Origin: Moraxella sp. ZY210820
GTDB taxonomy: Bacteria > Pseudomonadota > Gammaproteobacteria > Pseudomonadales > Moraxellaceae
Direction of reading: 5' to 3'
NCBI RefSeq assembly: GCF_030674635.1
Contig: NZ_CP089978.1
Coordinates: forward strand, 1,426,001-1,490,000
Length of the DNA stretch: 64,000 nt
The notes under the pieces are model-generated. The model was not told the DNA's origin and did not search any database. It was given only the letters and a program-made list of their open reading frames with translations. Position 1 is the first letter of the stretch, and every line of letters starts with the position of its first letter. This document shows positions 28,804-37,875 of this stretch, piece by piece. The position numbers and the translations under genes are program-made.

Positions 28804-29343
28804 ATGCTGTTGTTATTTGTTTTTGGTGCAATCATCGAAATTATTGTATGGATTATTGTTGCCCAATTTGTAAGCGGTTGGTATGTATTTTTTTGGTTTG
28901 TGTTGGCATTTATTTTAGGCTTAATGCTAATGATGTCCAGCATACGCACCATTATGCCTGCTCTACAACAAATGCAAATGACAGGTCAAGCTAATTTTGA
29001 AGGTGTGATTGGTAAACGTTTATTAATGGCAATTAGTGGCTTATTATTGGCAATTCCTGGTTTAATCAGTGATGTATTTGCAGTGCTAATTTTATTACCA
29101 TTTACGCATAAAATTGTTAAAAATGCAGTCATGACTGCTATGGCAAAACGCCAGCAAAAAATGATGCAAGAGATGATGAATAATATGGGTATGGGTGGTA
29201 TGAATGGACAAAATCCTTTTGCTGATATAATGCAACAAATGCAACGCCAGCAGGGACAATTTGGTGGCGATAGTACTATTATTGATGGCGAAGCTCGTGA
29301 AGTAACGCCTAATCGTCCTAAAATTGATGCACCTAAAAAGTAA
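28804..29343 (+). CDS. fxsA: FxsA family membrane protein
   Basis: A 179-aa inner-membrane protein of the FxsA family; overproduction of E. coli FxsA affects F exclusion of phage T7. It has three or four hydrophobic segments in the first 105 residues (LLLFVFGAIIEIIVWIIVAQ, WYVFFWFVLAFILGLMLMM, LLMAISGLLLAIPGLISDVF) with the family's IPGLISD sequence, then a methionine- and glutamine-rich cytoplasmic tail (MMQEMMNNMGMGGMNGQ) and a polar end. AGGA stands eight to nine bases before the ATG. It lies 99 bp upstream of recA, which has its own promoter region. Confidence 0.88.
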   Translation: MLLLFVFGAIIEIIVWIIVAQFVSGWYVFFWFVLAFILGLMLMMSSIRTIMPALQQMQMTGQANFEGVIGKRLLMAISGLLLAIPGLISDVFAVLILLPFTHKIVKNAVMTAMAKRQQKMMQEMMNNMGMGGMNGQNPFADIMQQMQRQQGQFGGDSTIIDGEAREVTPNRPKIDAPKK

Positions 29344-29385
29344 GCTTATTCAACTACATTTTTCTAACCAAAAAACATTTTACAA

Positions 29386-29401
29386 GCAGATAAAATTCTG
29401 C
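29386..29401. promoter_or_regulatory. Dyad in the recA promoter region
   Basis: GCAGA and TCTGC are arranged as a perfect 5-bp inverted repeat with a six-base spacer, 41 bp before the recA start. TTTACA lies just upstream and TATATA just downstream, so the dyad may sit between promoter hexamers. It is not a LexA box of the E. coli kind. Confidence 0.4.
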
Positions 29402-29442
29402 GAGTATATAAAGGTTTTATGATACATTTTGAGGTTTAAACA

Positions 29443-30549
29443 GTGGACGAAAATAAATCAAAAGCACTCAATGCAGCACTTGCACAGATTGAGAAAAATT
29501 TTGGTAAAAATACCATCATGCGTTTAGGTGATAATACGGTACAACCTGTTGAATCAGTTTCTACAGGTTCATTATCATTAGATATTGCCTTAGGGATTGG
29601 TGGTTTACCTAAAGGTCGTATTATTGAGATTTTTGGACCTGAAAGCTCTGGTAAAACGACACTCACATTACAAATTATTGCACAATATCAAAAACAAGGT
29701 GGTACTTGTGCCTTTATTGATGCTGAACATGCATTAGACCCACAATACGCACGCAAATTAGGTGTTGATATTGATAATCTATTGGTTTCACAACCTGATA
29801 ATGGCGAACAAGCCTTAGAAATTGCCGATATGTTGGTGCGTTCTGGTGCAGTTGATTTAATTGTAGTAGACTCCGTGGCAGCATTAACCCCTAAAGCTGA
29901 AATTGAAGGCGAAATGGGGGACTCTCACATGGGCTTACACGCACGTTTGATGAGCCAAGCTTTGCGTAAAATTACAGGTAATGCAAAACGTTCAAATTGT
30001 ATGGTGGTGTTTATTAACCAAATCCGTATGAAAATTGGTGTGATGTTTGGTAGCCCTGAAACTACAACAGGTGGTAATGCACTTAAATTCTATGCGTCAG
30101 TACGTTTAGATATTCGCCGTACAGGTCAAGTCAAAGACAGTGATGAAATAATCGGTAACGAAACTAAAGTGAAAGTCGTTAAAAACAAAATGGCTCCTCC
30201 ATTTAAAGAAGCTCAATTCCAAATTTTATATGGAAAAGGCATTAATTACATGGGTGAAGTGCTTGATATTGCGACAGATTATGACATTGTGAAAAAATCT
30301 GGTGCGTGGTATTCATATAACGGCTCAAAGATTGGTCAAGGCAAAAATAATGTATATCGTTTCTTTGAAGAAAATCCTGAAATTTTCCAAACTATTGAAC
30401 AACAAGCACGTCAAATCGCATTAAGCCAAGTTGCACCACCGACTGCTAAAGATAAGAAAAAAGATGATAATGCTGATGAATCAACAGATTCTTCACAAGA
30501 TGAATTATTATTGGACGGTGATGATTTTATCCCTGAAGATGAATTTTAA
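29443..30549 (+). CDS. recA: Recombinase RecA
   Basis: RecA polymerises on single-stranded DNA and catalyses strand exchange; it also drives the DNA-damage response and integration of transforming DNA. The 368-aa protein has Walker A GPESSGKT at 65-72, Walker [11 protein letters not shown], the [14 protein letters not shown] loop L1 region and loop L2 near [16 protein letters not shown], and an acidic C-terminus (DDFIPEDEF). The start is GTG at 29443, with GAGG at good spacing. A terminator follows, then recX. ComEC, encoded nearby on the other strand, supplies single-stranded DNA during transformation. Confidence 0.98.
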   Translation: MDENKSKALNAALAQIEKNFGKNTIMRLGDNTVQPVESVSTGSLSLDIALGIGGLPKGRIIEIFGPESSGKTTLTLQIIAQYQKQGGTCAFIDAEHALDPQYARKLGVDIDNLLVSQPDNGEQALEIADMLVRSGAVDLIVVDSVAALTPKAEIEGEMGDSHMGLHARLMSQALRKITGNAKRSNCMVVFINQIRMKIGVMFGSPETTTGGNALKFYASVRLDIRRTGQVKDSDEIIGNETKVKVVKNKMAPPFKEAQFQILYGKGINYMGEVLDIATDYDIVKKSGAWYSYNGSKIGQGKNNVYRFFEENPEIFQTIEQQARQIALSQVAPPTAKDKKKDDNADESTDSSQDELLLDGDDFIPEDEF

Positions 30550-30564
30550 ATCTAAATCCATCGT

Positions 30565-30599
30565 AAACGCCATATCATCATTGCTATGGCGTTTTCATT
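30565..30599 (+). terminator. Rho-independent terminator of recA
   Basis: AAACGCCATA (30565-30574) pairs with TATGGCGTTT (30585-30594), followed by a T-rich tail. It separates recA from recX, so recX may depend on read-through or its own promoter. Confidence 0.8.
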
Positions 30600-30634
30600 T
30601 TATAGTTGATTTATATCGGAACAATGCAACAAAT

Positions 30635-30699
30635 GTAGGGGTTTATTACATAAACCTTCTGTAAAATCAATTGCTTAGGCTAATATAATTTGCCCCTAC
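30635..30699. repeat. 65-bp element with inverted ends between recA and recX
   Basis: GTAGGGG at 30635-30641 is matched by CCCCTAC at 30693-30699. The left half also contains the hairpin GGTTTAT, TAC, ATAAACC (30640-30656). The bases outside both ends are similar too (AACA). It could be a degenerate small non-coding repeat or simply a structured mRNA region. Confidence 0.45.
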
Positions 30700-30738
30700 T
30701 GTTCATTTTTTAATTGAATTATAATATCAGATAATCCT

Positions 30739-31227
30739 ATGTTTTATCAAAAACGCGCTGAAGAAATAAAAAAGACATTAACAGGGGCAAGATTACGCTC
30801 CTATGCTTTTGCCCTACTCACACGGCGAGAATATTCCAAAGTTGAACTGATTGAAAAACTCAATTTATATGCAATTAATCCACAAGAAGTACTTGAATTA
30901 GTTGAAGAATTTGCCACATCAAATTATCAAAGTGATGAGCGTATGGCTCAAGCCATGTTATCTAGCCAAATACGCAAAGGCAAAGGTATACATCGTGTTA
31001 AACAAGCACTAGAACATAAAGGTTTAGATGTTGATTTAATCGCTGATGATTTAAAAAATATTGACTGGTTTCAACAAGCTTATGAATTAAAAGTCAAAAA
31101 ATTTGGTACTGCAATTACTAAAGACCCAAAACTTAAAGCCAAACAAATCCGCTTTTTACAATATCGTGGATTTAGTATGGACGTTATTTTTAAAGCTATT
31201 CAACACCAAGCTGATGAAGATGAATAA
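30739..31227 (+). CDS. recX: Regulatory protein RecX
   Basis: RecX binds RecA filaments and limits their growth. The 162-aa helical protein has the family's first repeat ARLRSYAFALLTRREYSKVELIEKL, a middle repeat with FATSNYQSDERMAQAMLSSQIRKGKGIHRVKQAL, and a C-terminal repeat (IRFLQYRGFSMDVIFKAI). It follows recA by 189 bp with a terminator and a structured element in between. It ends 4 bp from the convergent comEC stop, with no room for a separate terminator. Confidence 0.93.
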   Translation: MFYQKRAEEIKKTLTGARLRSYAFALLTRREYSKVELIEKLNLYAINPQEVLELVEEFATSNYQSDERMAQAMLSSQIRKGKGIHRVKQALEHKGLDVDLIADDLKNIDWFQQAYELKVKKFGTAITKDPKLKAKQIRFLQYRGFSMDVIFKAIQHQADEDE

Positions 31228-31231
31228 CCAA

Positions 31232-33844
31232 CTATTTTTTCTTTAACCAACGATACCCATCACGATAAGATTCCAGTTGCATTTGTCCATCAACCAATTT
31301 AAAACTAATCGTCCCTTGCTCACTCGTATTGAGTAATGGAATATTACGCTGTGCCAATAGTTCTACCACTTCACGATGTGGATGTTTATAACGGTTGGCA
31401 TAACCCGCAGATGCAATTGCAAGTTTAGGACGATAAAAATCTAAAAATTCTGCCGATGTACTATGACGGCTACCATGATGTCCTAAAATCAACACATCTA
31501 CTTTTAAATCAGGATAGAGTCTCATCAATTCTTTTTCTGTTTGATGACCTGCATCACCCATAATCAAAAAATTACTATATTTTCCTGCCTTATCAAATAT
31601 TTCTAAATGTATCACACAAGAATATTCATTACGATTTTTAACAATTTGCTGTTGTGGCACATCACCAAAAGGTGAATAAATACGAAACATACTCTCCACG
31701 GTCGGTGTCCAATGTTGCCCTGCTTGACACAATTCATGACGAATATTTCTTTTAGCTTCTGCTTCAACCATCGCCATATAATCTGTACCTTGTAAATTTT
31801 CATTGCTGATAATATTATTAACCTGAATATCACGTACAATATACGGCAATGCCCCACTATGGTCATTATCTAAGTGTGATAAAATCACATCATCAAGACG
31901 TTTTACCCCTTGTCGTAATAAAAATGGTACAACCACATTTTGCCCAATACTAAAGCGGTCTTCATCATAATAACCTCCTGTATCAATCAGTGTATTGTGC
32001 TGCCCTGTTTTGACAAAAATCGATTGCCCCTGCCCAACATCTAACACATGCAATTCAAAATGTGGTCTTTGCCATTGTAATAATAATACGGCAATAAAAC
32101 ACACAGCAATCCATGATTTAGGCAATACATTTTTAGGCAAAAACAATAAAACAAGTGCAATGATTAACATCATAATCATCGCAGGTTGCATCGCAATTGA
32201 CATTAACTCGATTGATAATAAGGTTTGTAAACCATTTAAAATCCATAAAAATAAGCTCAATAATAAATCAACCATCCACCACACAATATAAGCAAAATCT
32301 GCATAAATAAAATACAATAACCCTGCAATCATATTGAGTGGAACAATTACTAAACCTAAAATCGGAATGGCAATTAAATTAACCACAGGCGAAAACCATG
32401 ATACTTTTTGGAAAAATATCATCACTAATGGAAAAAGTGCAATAAAAATTTTCCATTGTGAACTAAATAAAGCCCATATCGCAATTTTACTTTTATCCCA
32501 CCATGTTTGTTGTGCTAACTCTTGTTCGCTGTGAGGGATTTTATCCACATTAATGGTTTGATAAACTCGCAATAAAATAAATGATGCCCCAAAACTTAAC
32601 CAAAATGATGCTGATAAAATACTAAAAGGATCAATCAATAGCAATAAACTCACACTTATTAGCAAAATACTAAACGCATTTAATTGACGATGTAATAACA
32701 GTAAAACCACAATGACGCTACTAACCAATAAAGTCCGTAAAGCAGGAATTTCAAAACCAACAAAAGCAGTATAAAATAAAACCGTAGTTAAAAATGGAAT
32801 ACATAACACATAAGGACGAGCGATATTTAAATACAGATTTACACGATAACGAATAATCACACGATTAATTAACCATGTGAGCATTAACGCTAAAATCAAA
32901 ACGTGCGGTCCTGAAATAGCTAATAAATGACTAATACCTAATTGCTGAAATTGCTGTTCCACTTCATCGGTCAATAAACTGCGGTCGCCTGTTAATAGTG
33001 CTAATAGTAATCCCTTATGGTTTAATGGCTTTGAAATAATAAATTCACGAATATCTAATCTCATTTGCTCAATGGATAATGCGATACGTTTAGTCCATGC
33101 TTGCTGTTGTTTAATATGTTTAGCAAAACCAAGTTTAATCACATCATCTTGTGAAAGTAATTCAACTGTTTTAATTTTAAAACCCGCCATAACATTTTGT
33201 TGCACCAGCCATTTTTCACTATCAAATGAGCCTGCATTGGCATAACCATGATTAGGGCGAATTTGTCCTGTTAAACGATAATATTGACCTAATTTTAAGG
33301 TTTCAATTTTTTTAGGATTTTGTTTATTAGAAGATTTTTTCATAGAAAATGATGTCGATGATGTATCATCAGCTTGATGAGATACTGATGTATCATCTTG
33401 TTCATCACGATAATCTTTTAATAAGGGATGATGTTGTGTTTGATGTAATGGTGTGCGTAACAGCCAGTAAATCGGTTGCAATAAATCCTTTTTCTGTATT
33501 TGATAGCCACTTAATACTTCCGCTTTTTGTAAAATAGCACTATTGGTCAGTTGATTAATATTATCAATATAAACAATGAGTTCGCCATCTTGAACATTTT
33601 TTTCTTGGTAAGCTAAACGTTGTGTTAATTGATGATTGGCATAATAATACCCCAAATTAAACACCATAGGCATGGCACATAACATTAGTAATATCGAACG
33701 ATAAATCTGCTGTTTAATGCCCCAATAAATAAACACCATTAAGGCAATTAAAATACCATAAACAAAAATATTTACCTGTATTGGACTGACCATTCCCATA
33801 CAAGCAATACCTGCAATCCATGCAATCAATATTCCTTTATACAT
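31232..33844 (-). CDS. comEC: DNA uptake channel ComEC/Rec2
   Basis: ComEC forms the inner-membrane channel for transforming single-stranded DNA. The 870-aa protein has an N-terminal DUF4131-type region, a polytopic competence domain (GLLLALLTGDRSLLTDEVEQ, GISHLLAISGPHVLIL), and a C-terminal metallo-beta-lactamase-like domain (DVGQGQSIFVKTG, ILSHLDNDHSGALPY, LGHHGSRHSTSAEFL) that may degrade the non-transported strand. It starts 3 bp after lolD, so the lolC-lolD-comEC order is probably one transcript. A polar insert rich in D, Q and K (around residues 145-180) is noticeable. Its presence implies natural transformability, as in many Moraxellaceae. Confidence 0.95.
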   Translation of the reverse strand: MYKGILIAWIAGIACMGMVSPIQVNIFVYGILIALMVFIYWGIKQQIYRSILLMLCAMPMVFNLGYYYANHQLTQRLAYQEKNVQDGELIVYIDNINQLTNSAILQKAEVLSGYQIQKKDLLQPIYWLLRTPLHQTQHHPLLKDYRDEQDDTSVSHQADDTSSTSFSMKKSSNKQNPKKIETLKLGQYYRLTGQIRPNHGYANAGSFDSEKWLVQQNVMAGFKIKTVELLSQDDVIKLGFAKHIKQQQAWTKRIALSIEQMRLDIREFIISKPLNHKGLLLALLTGDRSLLTDEVEQQFQQLGISHLLAISGPHVLILALMLTWLINRVIIRYRVNLYLNIARPYVLCIPFLTTVLFYTAFVGFEIPALRTLLVSSVIVVLLLLHRQLNAFSILLISVSLLLLIDPFSILSASFWLSFGASFILLRVYQTINVDKIPHSEQELAQQTWWDKSKIAIWALFSSQWKIFIALFPLVMIFFQKVSWFSPVVNLIAIPILGLVIVPLNMIAGLLYFIYADFAYIVWWMVDLLLSLFLWILNGLQTLLSIELMSIAMQPAMIMMLIIALVLLFLPKNVLPKSWIAVCFIAVLLLQWQRPHFELHVLDVGQGQSIFVKTGQHNTLIDTGGYYDEDRFSIGQNVVVPFLLRQGVKRLDDVILSHLDNDHSGALPYIVRDIQVNNIISNENLQGTDYMAMVEAEAKRNIRHELCQAGQHWTPTVESMFRIYSPFGDVPQQQIVKNRNEYSCVIHLEIFDKAGKYSNFLIMGDAGHQTEKELMRLYPDLKVDVLILGHHGSRHSTSAEFLDFYRPKLAIASAGYANRYKHPHREVVELLAQRNIPLLNTSEQGTISFKLVDGQMQLESYRDGYRWLKKK

Positions 33845-33847
33845 CGC

Positions 33848-34531
33848 TTATAACCAACGTCCATCTTGCATTTTTAAAATACGGTCAGCAGAATTAGCTA
33901 ACATTTCATCATGAGTAACAATCAACATTGCCATGCTAAATTCTTGTTTTAATTCATTAAGTAAGTCAAAAATTTCCAAAGCCGTTTTGCGGTCTAAATT
34001 CCCTGTCGGTTCATCTGCCAATACCACTTTTGGCTCTGCCACCAAAGCACGAGCTAATGCCACACGCTGACGTTCTCCTCCTGAAAGCTCACCTGATTTA
34101 TGAGTCATACGATGAGCTAAACCAACCCGCTCAAGTAAATATTCCGCACGCTGTTTGGCTATTTTAAAATCAGCATCTGCACGCAACATTAACGGCATGG
34201 CTACATTTTCTAAAGCAGTAAATTCTGGTAATAAATGATGAAATTGATAAACAAAACCTAAATTGCGATTGCGTAATTCGCCACGTTGTGTTTCATTTAA
34301 ACGGTCTAAACGCTGACCATTGAGATAGACTTCACCCTGACTAGGTAAATCCAAACCACCTAAAATGTGCAATAATGTACTTTTACCAGAGCCACTTGCT
34401 CCAATAATGGATACAAATTCCCCTGCATTTACCGTTAATGATAAATCTTTAATCACTTCAACTTTATTTTTACCATCATTAAATTGTTTAAAAATATGTT
34501 TTGCTTCTAAAATAACTGTTGAATTATTCAT
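33848..34531 (-). CDS. lolD: Lipoprotein-releasing ABC ATPase LolD
   Basis: LolD powers LolCDE, which extracts lipoproteins from the inner membrane and hands them to LolA. The 227-aa protein has Walker A GASGSGKST at 44-52, the signature LSGGERQRVALARAL, Walker B VVLADEPTGNLD and the H-loop VTHDEML. The open frame extends to 34567, but the ATG at 34531 overlaps the end of lolC by eight bases and gives the normal length (MNNSTVILEAKHIFKQF). It is translationally coupled to lolC, and comEC follows. Confidence 0.95.
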   Translation of the reverse strand: MNNSTVILEAKHIFKQFNDGKNKVEVIKDLSLTVNAGEFVSIIGASGSGKSTLLHILGGLDLPSQGEVYLNGQRLDRLNETQRGELRNRNLGFVYQFHHLLPEFTALENVAMPLMLRADADFKIAKQRAEYLLERVGLAHRMTHKSGELSGGERQRVALARALVAEPKVVLADEPTGNLDRKTALEIFDLLNELKQEFSMAMLIVTHDEMLANSADRILKMQDGRWL

Positions 34532-35774
34532 AACGTAATGCTTCCGCAGGTTGGATTTTTGCTGCACGGCGTGCTGGATAAATCGTTGCTAAAAAACTTA
34601 AAATTAATGATACACTTACAATCACAGCAACATCTTGCCAACGTAAATACGATGGTAAATATTGAATAAAATAAGCATCCATCAAACCATCAGCTCCTAA
34701 AACGCCTATCACAAAACCAACAATATCACTAATGCTTAAAGCTAGAATCGTCCCTAAAATCGCCCCTGCAACTGTCCCAATCACACCAATCACAGTACCT
34801 TGTACCATAAAAATACGAGTAATGGTACTTGGTGAAGCTCCTAAGGTACGCAAAATCGCAATATCTGATTTTTTATCAGTAACAACCATGACTAATGATG
34901 AAACAATATTAAATGCTGCCACTAATACAATCAAACACAATAATAAACCGACTAAGGTTTTTTCCATTTGAATCGCATTAAATAAATTACCGTGTGTTTG
35001 TGTCCAATCAGACGCATAATAATAACGTCCACCATCTTGGTTTAGCTCTTGTACCATTTGCTGTGAAACACGTGGAGCAAGAAAAATATCATCAAGTTTT
35101 AAACGAATCCCTTGTGCCCCATCGGGTAAGCGTAATAATGTTGCCGCATCATTTAATGCAATATAGCCCATCATCGCATCAACTTCCGCACCAACATTAA
35201 AAATCCCCACAATTTTAAAACGTTTAAAACGTGGCACAACTCCTGCAGGTGATGGCGTTGCTTCAGGTAAAACCAGCGTTACATTATCATTCAGCCCTAA
35301 ACCTAAATTATCCGCCATTTGCTTACCAATCACAATGCCATATTCGCCTGATTGTAAATTTTCAACCTTACCTGCAAACATATAGTCATGTACAATTGAT
35401 ACATTTTTTTCATATTCAGGGTCAATACCTGTAACGAGAATTGGAGCAACTTGCCCGTAAGCCGCTAACATACCTTGTAATTGAATAAAAGGAGCAACGC
35501 CTTGTACATGTTGCTTTTGCTCTAACTCTTTTGCAGTTGTTGTCCAATCGGTCATAATTTGATTAGAAGCCACCATCGCTTGTGGCACCATACCTAGTAC
35601 ACGATTTTTTAATTCACGGTCAAACCCATTCATCACAGAAAGTACAGTAATCAATACTGCTACACCCAGTGTTAAACCAATCATGGAAACTAACGCAATA
35701 AACGAAATAAAGTGATTATTACGTTTTGCTTTGGTATATCGCAGACCTATATAAAGAGAAATCGGTTTAAACAT
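34524..35774 (-). CDS. lolC: Lipoprotein-releasing system permease LolC/LolE
   Basis: A 416-aa inner-membrane permease of the FtsX/MacB type with a first membrane segment (FISFIALVSMIGLTLGVAVL), a large periplasmic domain (about 50-265) and three C-terminal segments. The LolC/E N-terminal hallmark SLYIGLRYTKAKRNNHFISFI is present, and it ends ALRYE. Only one permease gene is encoded with lolD here, which fits the LolDF-type arrangement of some gammaproteobacteria in which one permease serves both roles; a second copy outside the window cannot be excluded. AGG stands nine bases before the ATG. Confidence 0.93.
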   Translation of the reverse strand: MFKPISLYIGLRYTKAKRNNHFISFIALVSMIGLTLGVAVLITVLSVMNGFDRELKNRVLGMVPQAMVASNQIMTDWTTTAKELEQKQHVQGVAPFIQLQGMLAAYGQVAPILVTGIDPEYEKNVSIVHDYMFAGKVENLQSGEYGIVIGKQMADNLGLGLNDNVTLVLPEATPSPAGVVPRFKRFKIVGIFNVGAEVDAMMGYIALNDAATLLRLPDGAQGIRLKLDDIFLAPRVSQQMVQELNQDGGRYYYASDWTQTHGNLFNAIQMEKTLVGLLLCLIVLVAAFNIVSSLVMVVTDKKSDIAILRTLGASPSTITRIFMVQGTVIGVIGTVAGAILGTILALSISDIVGFVIGVLGADGLMDAYFIQYLPSYLRWQDVAVIVSVSLILSFLATIYPARRAAKIQPAEALRYE

Positions 35775-35808
35775 AAATTCATGCCTATGATATGGAATAA
35801 TAACAATA

Positions 35809-35877
35809 AAACGCTATTGTTATGATGTTTATTGATATGGGCAAATGTTACACCCTTACATCAAATCAATAGCGTTT
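35809..35877 (-). terminator. Long stem-loop after sppA
   Basis: AAACGCTATTG (35809-35819) is matched by CAATAGCGTTT (35867-35877). On the minus strand a second 5-bp stem (GATGT/ACATC) lies inside and TTTTATTGTT follows. It lies 7 bp after the sppA stop. The roughly 30-base loop is unusually large. Confidence 0.65.
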
Positions 35878-35883
35878 AATCAT

Positions 35884-36912
35884 TTATTTTAATTGTACAT
35901 CTTGTTGTGATTGCATTTGTTGAGCCATACCTGAACTTAAACCCTGTCCAAATACAACGCCCAAACCACCTAATAATTGCTGTAATTCATTACGTTTCAC
36001 TGTATAATTGACCATATGCTCAACTTTTAACTCTTGTTTCAATTGTTGCATACCACCTGCTTTATCCGCAACACCTAAAGCAATCGCCTGTTCGCCTGTC
36101 CAAAACAAACCTGAAAAAATCTCTGGGTTATCTTTTAAGCGATCACCACGACCTTGTTTCACTGCATTAATAAAATGTTGATGTACATTATTCAACAAAC
36201 TTTGAATATGCTGACGTTGTTTCTCATCAATCGGTTTAGTCATACTCAAAATTGCTTTATTTTCACCTGCAGTCATCGTACGGTCTCTAATACCCCATTT
36301 TTGCAATAAACCATCAACACCATAATTCGGCATAATCACACCAATCGAACCAACAATACTTGATGGATTTACCCAAATTTCATCAGCTGCTGCCGCAATA
36401 TAATATGCCCCAGATGCACCTGTATCACCAATCACAGCATATACTTTTTTATTGCTATATTTTTGTTTTAAATCACGAATTTGTTGATAAATTTCATCAG
36501 ATTGAACAGGAGAACCACCGGGTGAATTAATATTCAATACCACCGCTTTACTATGTGATGATTTAAATGCCTGTTGCAATGCTTCATTTGTATCAGCACT
36601 ATTCACCCCTTTAGGGCTATTAGCATCAATGGTACCAATAATATCCACCACTGCCAAATGCTCACCTGTAACTTTATTCATTGCTCCATCTTCAACTGAA
36701 CAACTTTTAGTCATCATCGCAAGTACAACAAAAATATAAATAAAAGTCAGAATTTTAAAGAAAATACTCCAACGTCTTGCTCGAGCTTGTTCTTGCGTGG
36801 AGGCTAAAACGGCTTTTTCCAATAATTGCCATTCTTTACCTATGGGAGCTTGACTATTTTTTTGTGGAGCTGGTTCAGGTGTTTGCTGTGGTTTTGGTGG
36901 CCAATCTGACAT
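35884..36912 (-). CDS. sppA: Signal peptide peptidase SppA (short form)
   Basis: An inner-membrane S49 protease that digests leftover signal peptides. With the ATG at 36912 the product is 342 aa: a proline/glutamine-rich cytoplasmic start, one membrane segment (about 52-68), and a single protease domain with the catalytic serine at about 167 (DTGASGAYYIAAA) and lysine at about 219 (TAGENKAILSM). This is the half-length form, active as an oligomer, not the tandem E. coli form. The frame also reaches a TTG at 36924, but the ATG looks better. It is divergent from the unknown gene at 37114. Confidence 0.9.
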   Translation of the reverse strand: MSDWPPKPQQTPEPAPQKNSQAPIGKEWQLLEKAVLASTQEQARARRWSIFFKILTFIYIFVVLAMMTKSCSVEDGAMNKVTGEHLAVVDIIGTIDANSPKGVNSADTNEALQQAFKSSHSKAVVLNINSPGGSPVQSDEIYQQIRDLKQKYSNKKVYAVIGDTGASGAYYIAAAADEIWVNPSSIVGSIGVIMPNYGVDGLLQKWGIRDRTMTAGENKAILSMTKPIDEKQRQHIQSLLNNVHQHFINAVKQGRGDRLKDNPEIFSGLFWTGEQAIALGVADKAGGMQQLKQELKVEHMVNYTVKRNELQQLLGGLGVVFGQGLSSGMAQQMQSQQDVQLK

Positions 36913-36999
36913 ATCATTACCCAATTTGTTTTATTTAAATGGCGTATATTATATACTTAAAACCTCGCCATAATCATCAAAATAGCGTAAATTTTCGTG

Positions 37000-37055
37000 T
37001 TATTTTGCATAAAATGCGTGATGGCAAACATAAAATATCCATTATTTTGCATAAA
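37000..37055. repeat. Direct repeat upstream of sppA and the 37114 gene
   Basis: The 14-mer TTATTTTGCATAAA occurs at 37000-37013 and again at 37042-37055, 42 bp apart or about four helical turns, inside the 200-bp divergent promoter region. Confidence 0.7.
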
Positions 37056-37113
37056 TATTTTATTTTTATAGACTTTATGTTTATAATAAATAAAAAGTTT
37101 AGGAAATTTCCAC

Positions 37114-37866
37114 ATGAAAAATATGATTGCACTTGTGATTGGTGTAATGTTGGCATTTATGTGTATCAATTATTTTAGTCGCCCATCTAACTCTAATACT
37201 AATGATAGCGCTCAATCATCGCCTATAGAACAGCGTTTACAGTTATTACATGAATATCAATTGGTTAAAGCCATTCAGCAAGGCTCACCACAAAAATATG
37301 AAGAGCTTAAAAATAATGCAGGACATGGCTTAAATCCAAGTGAATATCAAAAAAATGTTCAATATGATATTCAGAAAATTTATTTTGAAACATTTTGGAA
37401 TATCTGGGGAAATGGTAATCAACCTTTTAATGTAAGTGGCGAAATTATGTTTGAATGGTTAGAAGCTTATATTTCGCAATTGCGTGATATTAGACGTGCA
37501 AATCAATGTGCGATTCTAAAACAAGAAACCATTGATGCACAACAATTACGCTCAATTTTGACAGACAGAACACAAGATAAAATGAATCGTGTGTTTGAAA
37601 AAGCATTGAAAAATCAAGATAATCGTGAATATTTTGATTATCATCGACATGACCACCTTGAAAAAATGCAACAACTTGCAGATTATATTCAACAAAGTAC
37701 AGGTCATCATTTACACGGTGAACAAACACGCCAAAATTGTGATGCAATGATTGCTATTATCCAAAAGATTCAATCCGAGCCTAATCCAGAATTAAGACGA
37801 ATTTATCTTTTTGGTTATTTTGGTCATTATTATAATGCATCTCAGCATCCTAATTTAATTTATTAA
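37114..37866 (+). CDS. Unknown membrane-anchored protein
   Basis: A 250-aa protein I do not recognise. One N-terminal membrane segment (MIALVIGVMLAFMCINYF, about 4-21) is followed by a serine/asparagine-rich linker and a helical, polar domain with many Q, H, N and Y residues (for example REYFDYHRHDHLEKMQQLAD). The domain should face the periplasm. Two cysteines (ANQCAIL, RQNCDAM) could form a disulfide. AGGAAA precedes the ATG. A lipoprotein gene follows 9 bp later, so the two are probably an operon and may act together in the envelope. Confidence 0.75.
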   Translation: MKNMIALVIGVMLAFMCINYFSRPSNSNTNDSAQSSPIEQRLQLLHEYQLVKAIQQGSPQKYEELKNNAGHGLNPSEYQKNVQYDIQKIYFETFWNIWGNGNQPFNVSGEIMFEWLEAYISQLRDIRRANQCAILKQETIDAQQLRSILTDRTQDKMNRVFEKALKNQDNREYFDYHRHDHLEKMQQLADYIQQSTGHHLHGEQTRQNCDAMIAIIQKIQSEPNPELRRIYLFGYFGHYYNASQHPNLIY

Positions 37867-37875
37867 GGGCAACAA

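Noticed and set aside
36939..37178. Frames in both directions across the sppA/37114 promoter region
   Set aside because: They overlap the start of the 37114 gene, lack ribosome binding sites and are explained by AT-rich sequence.
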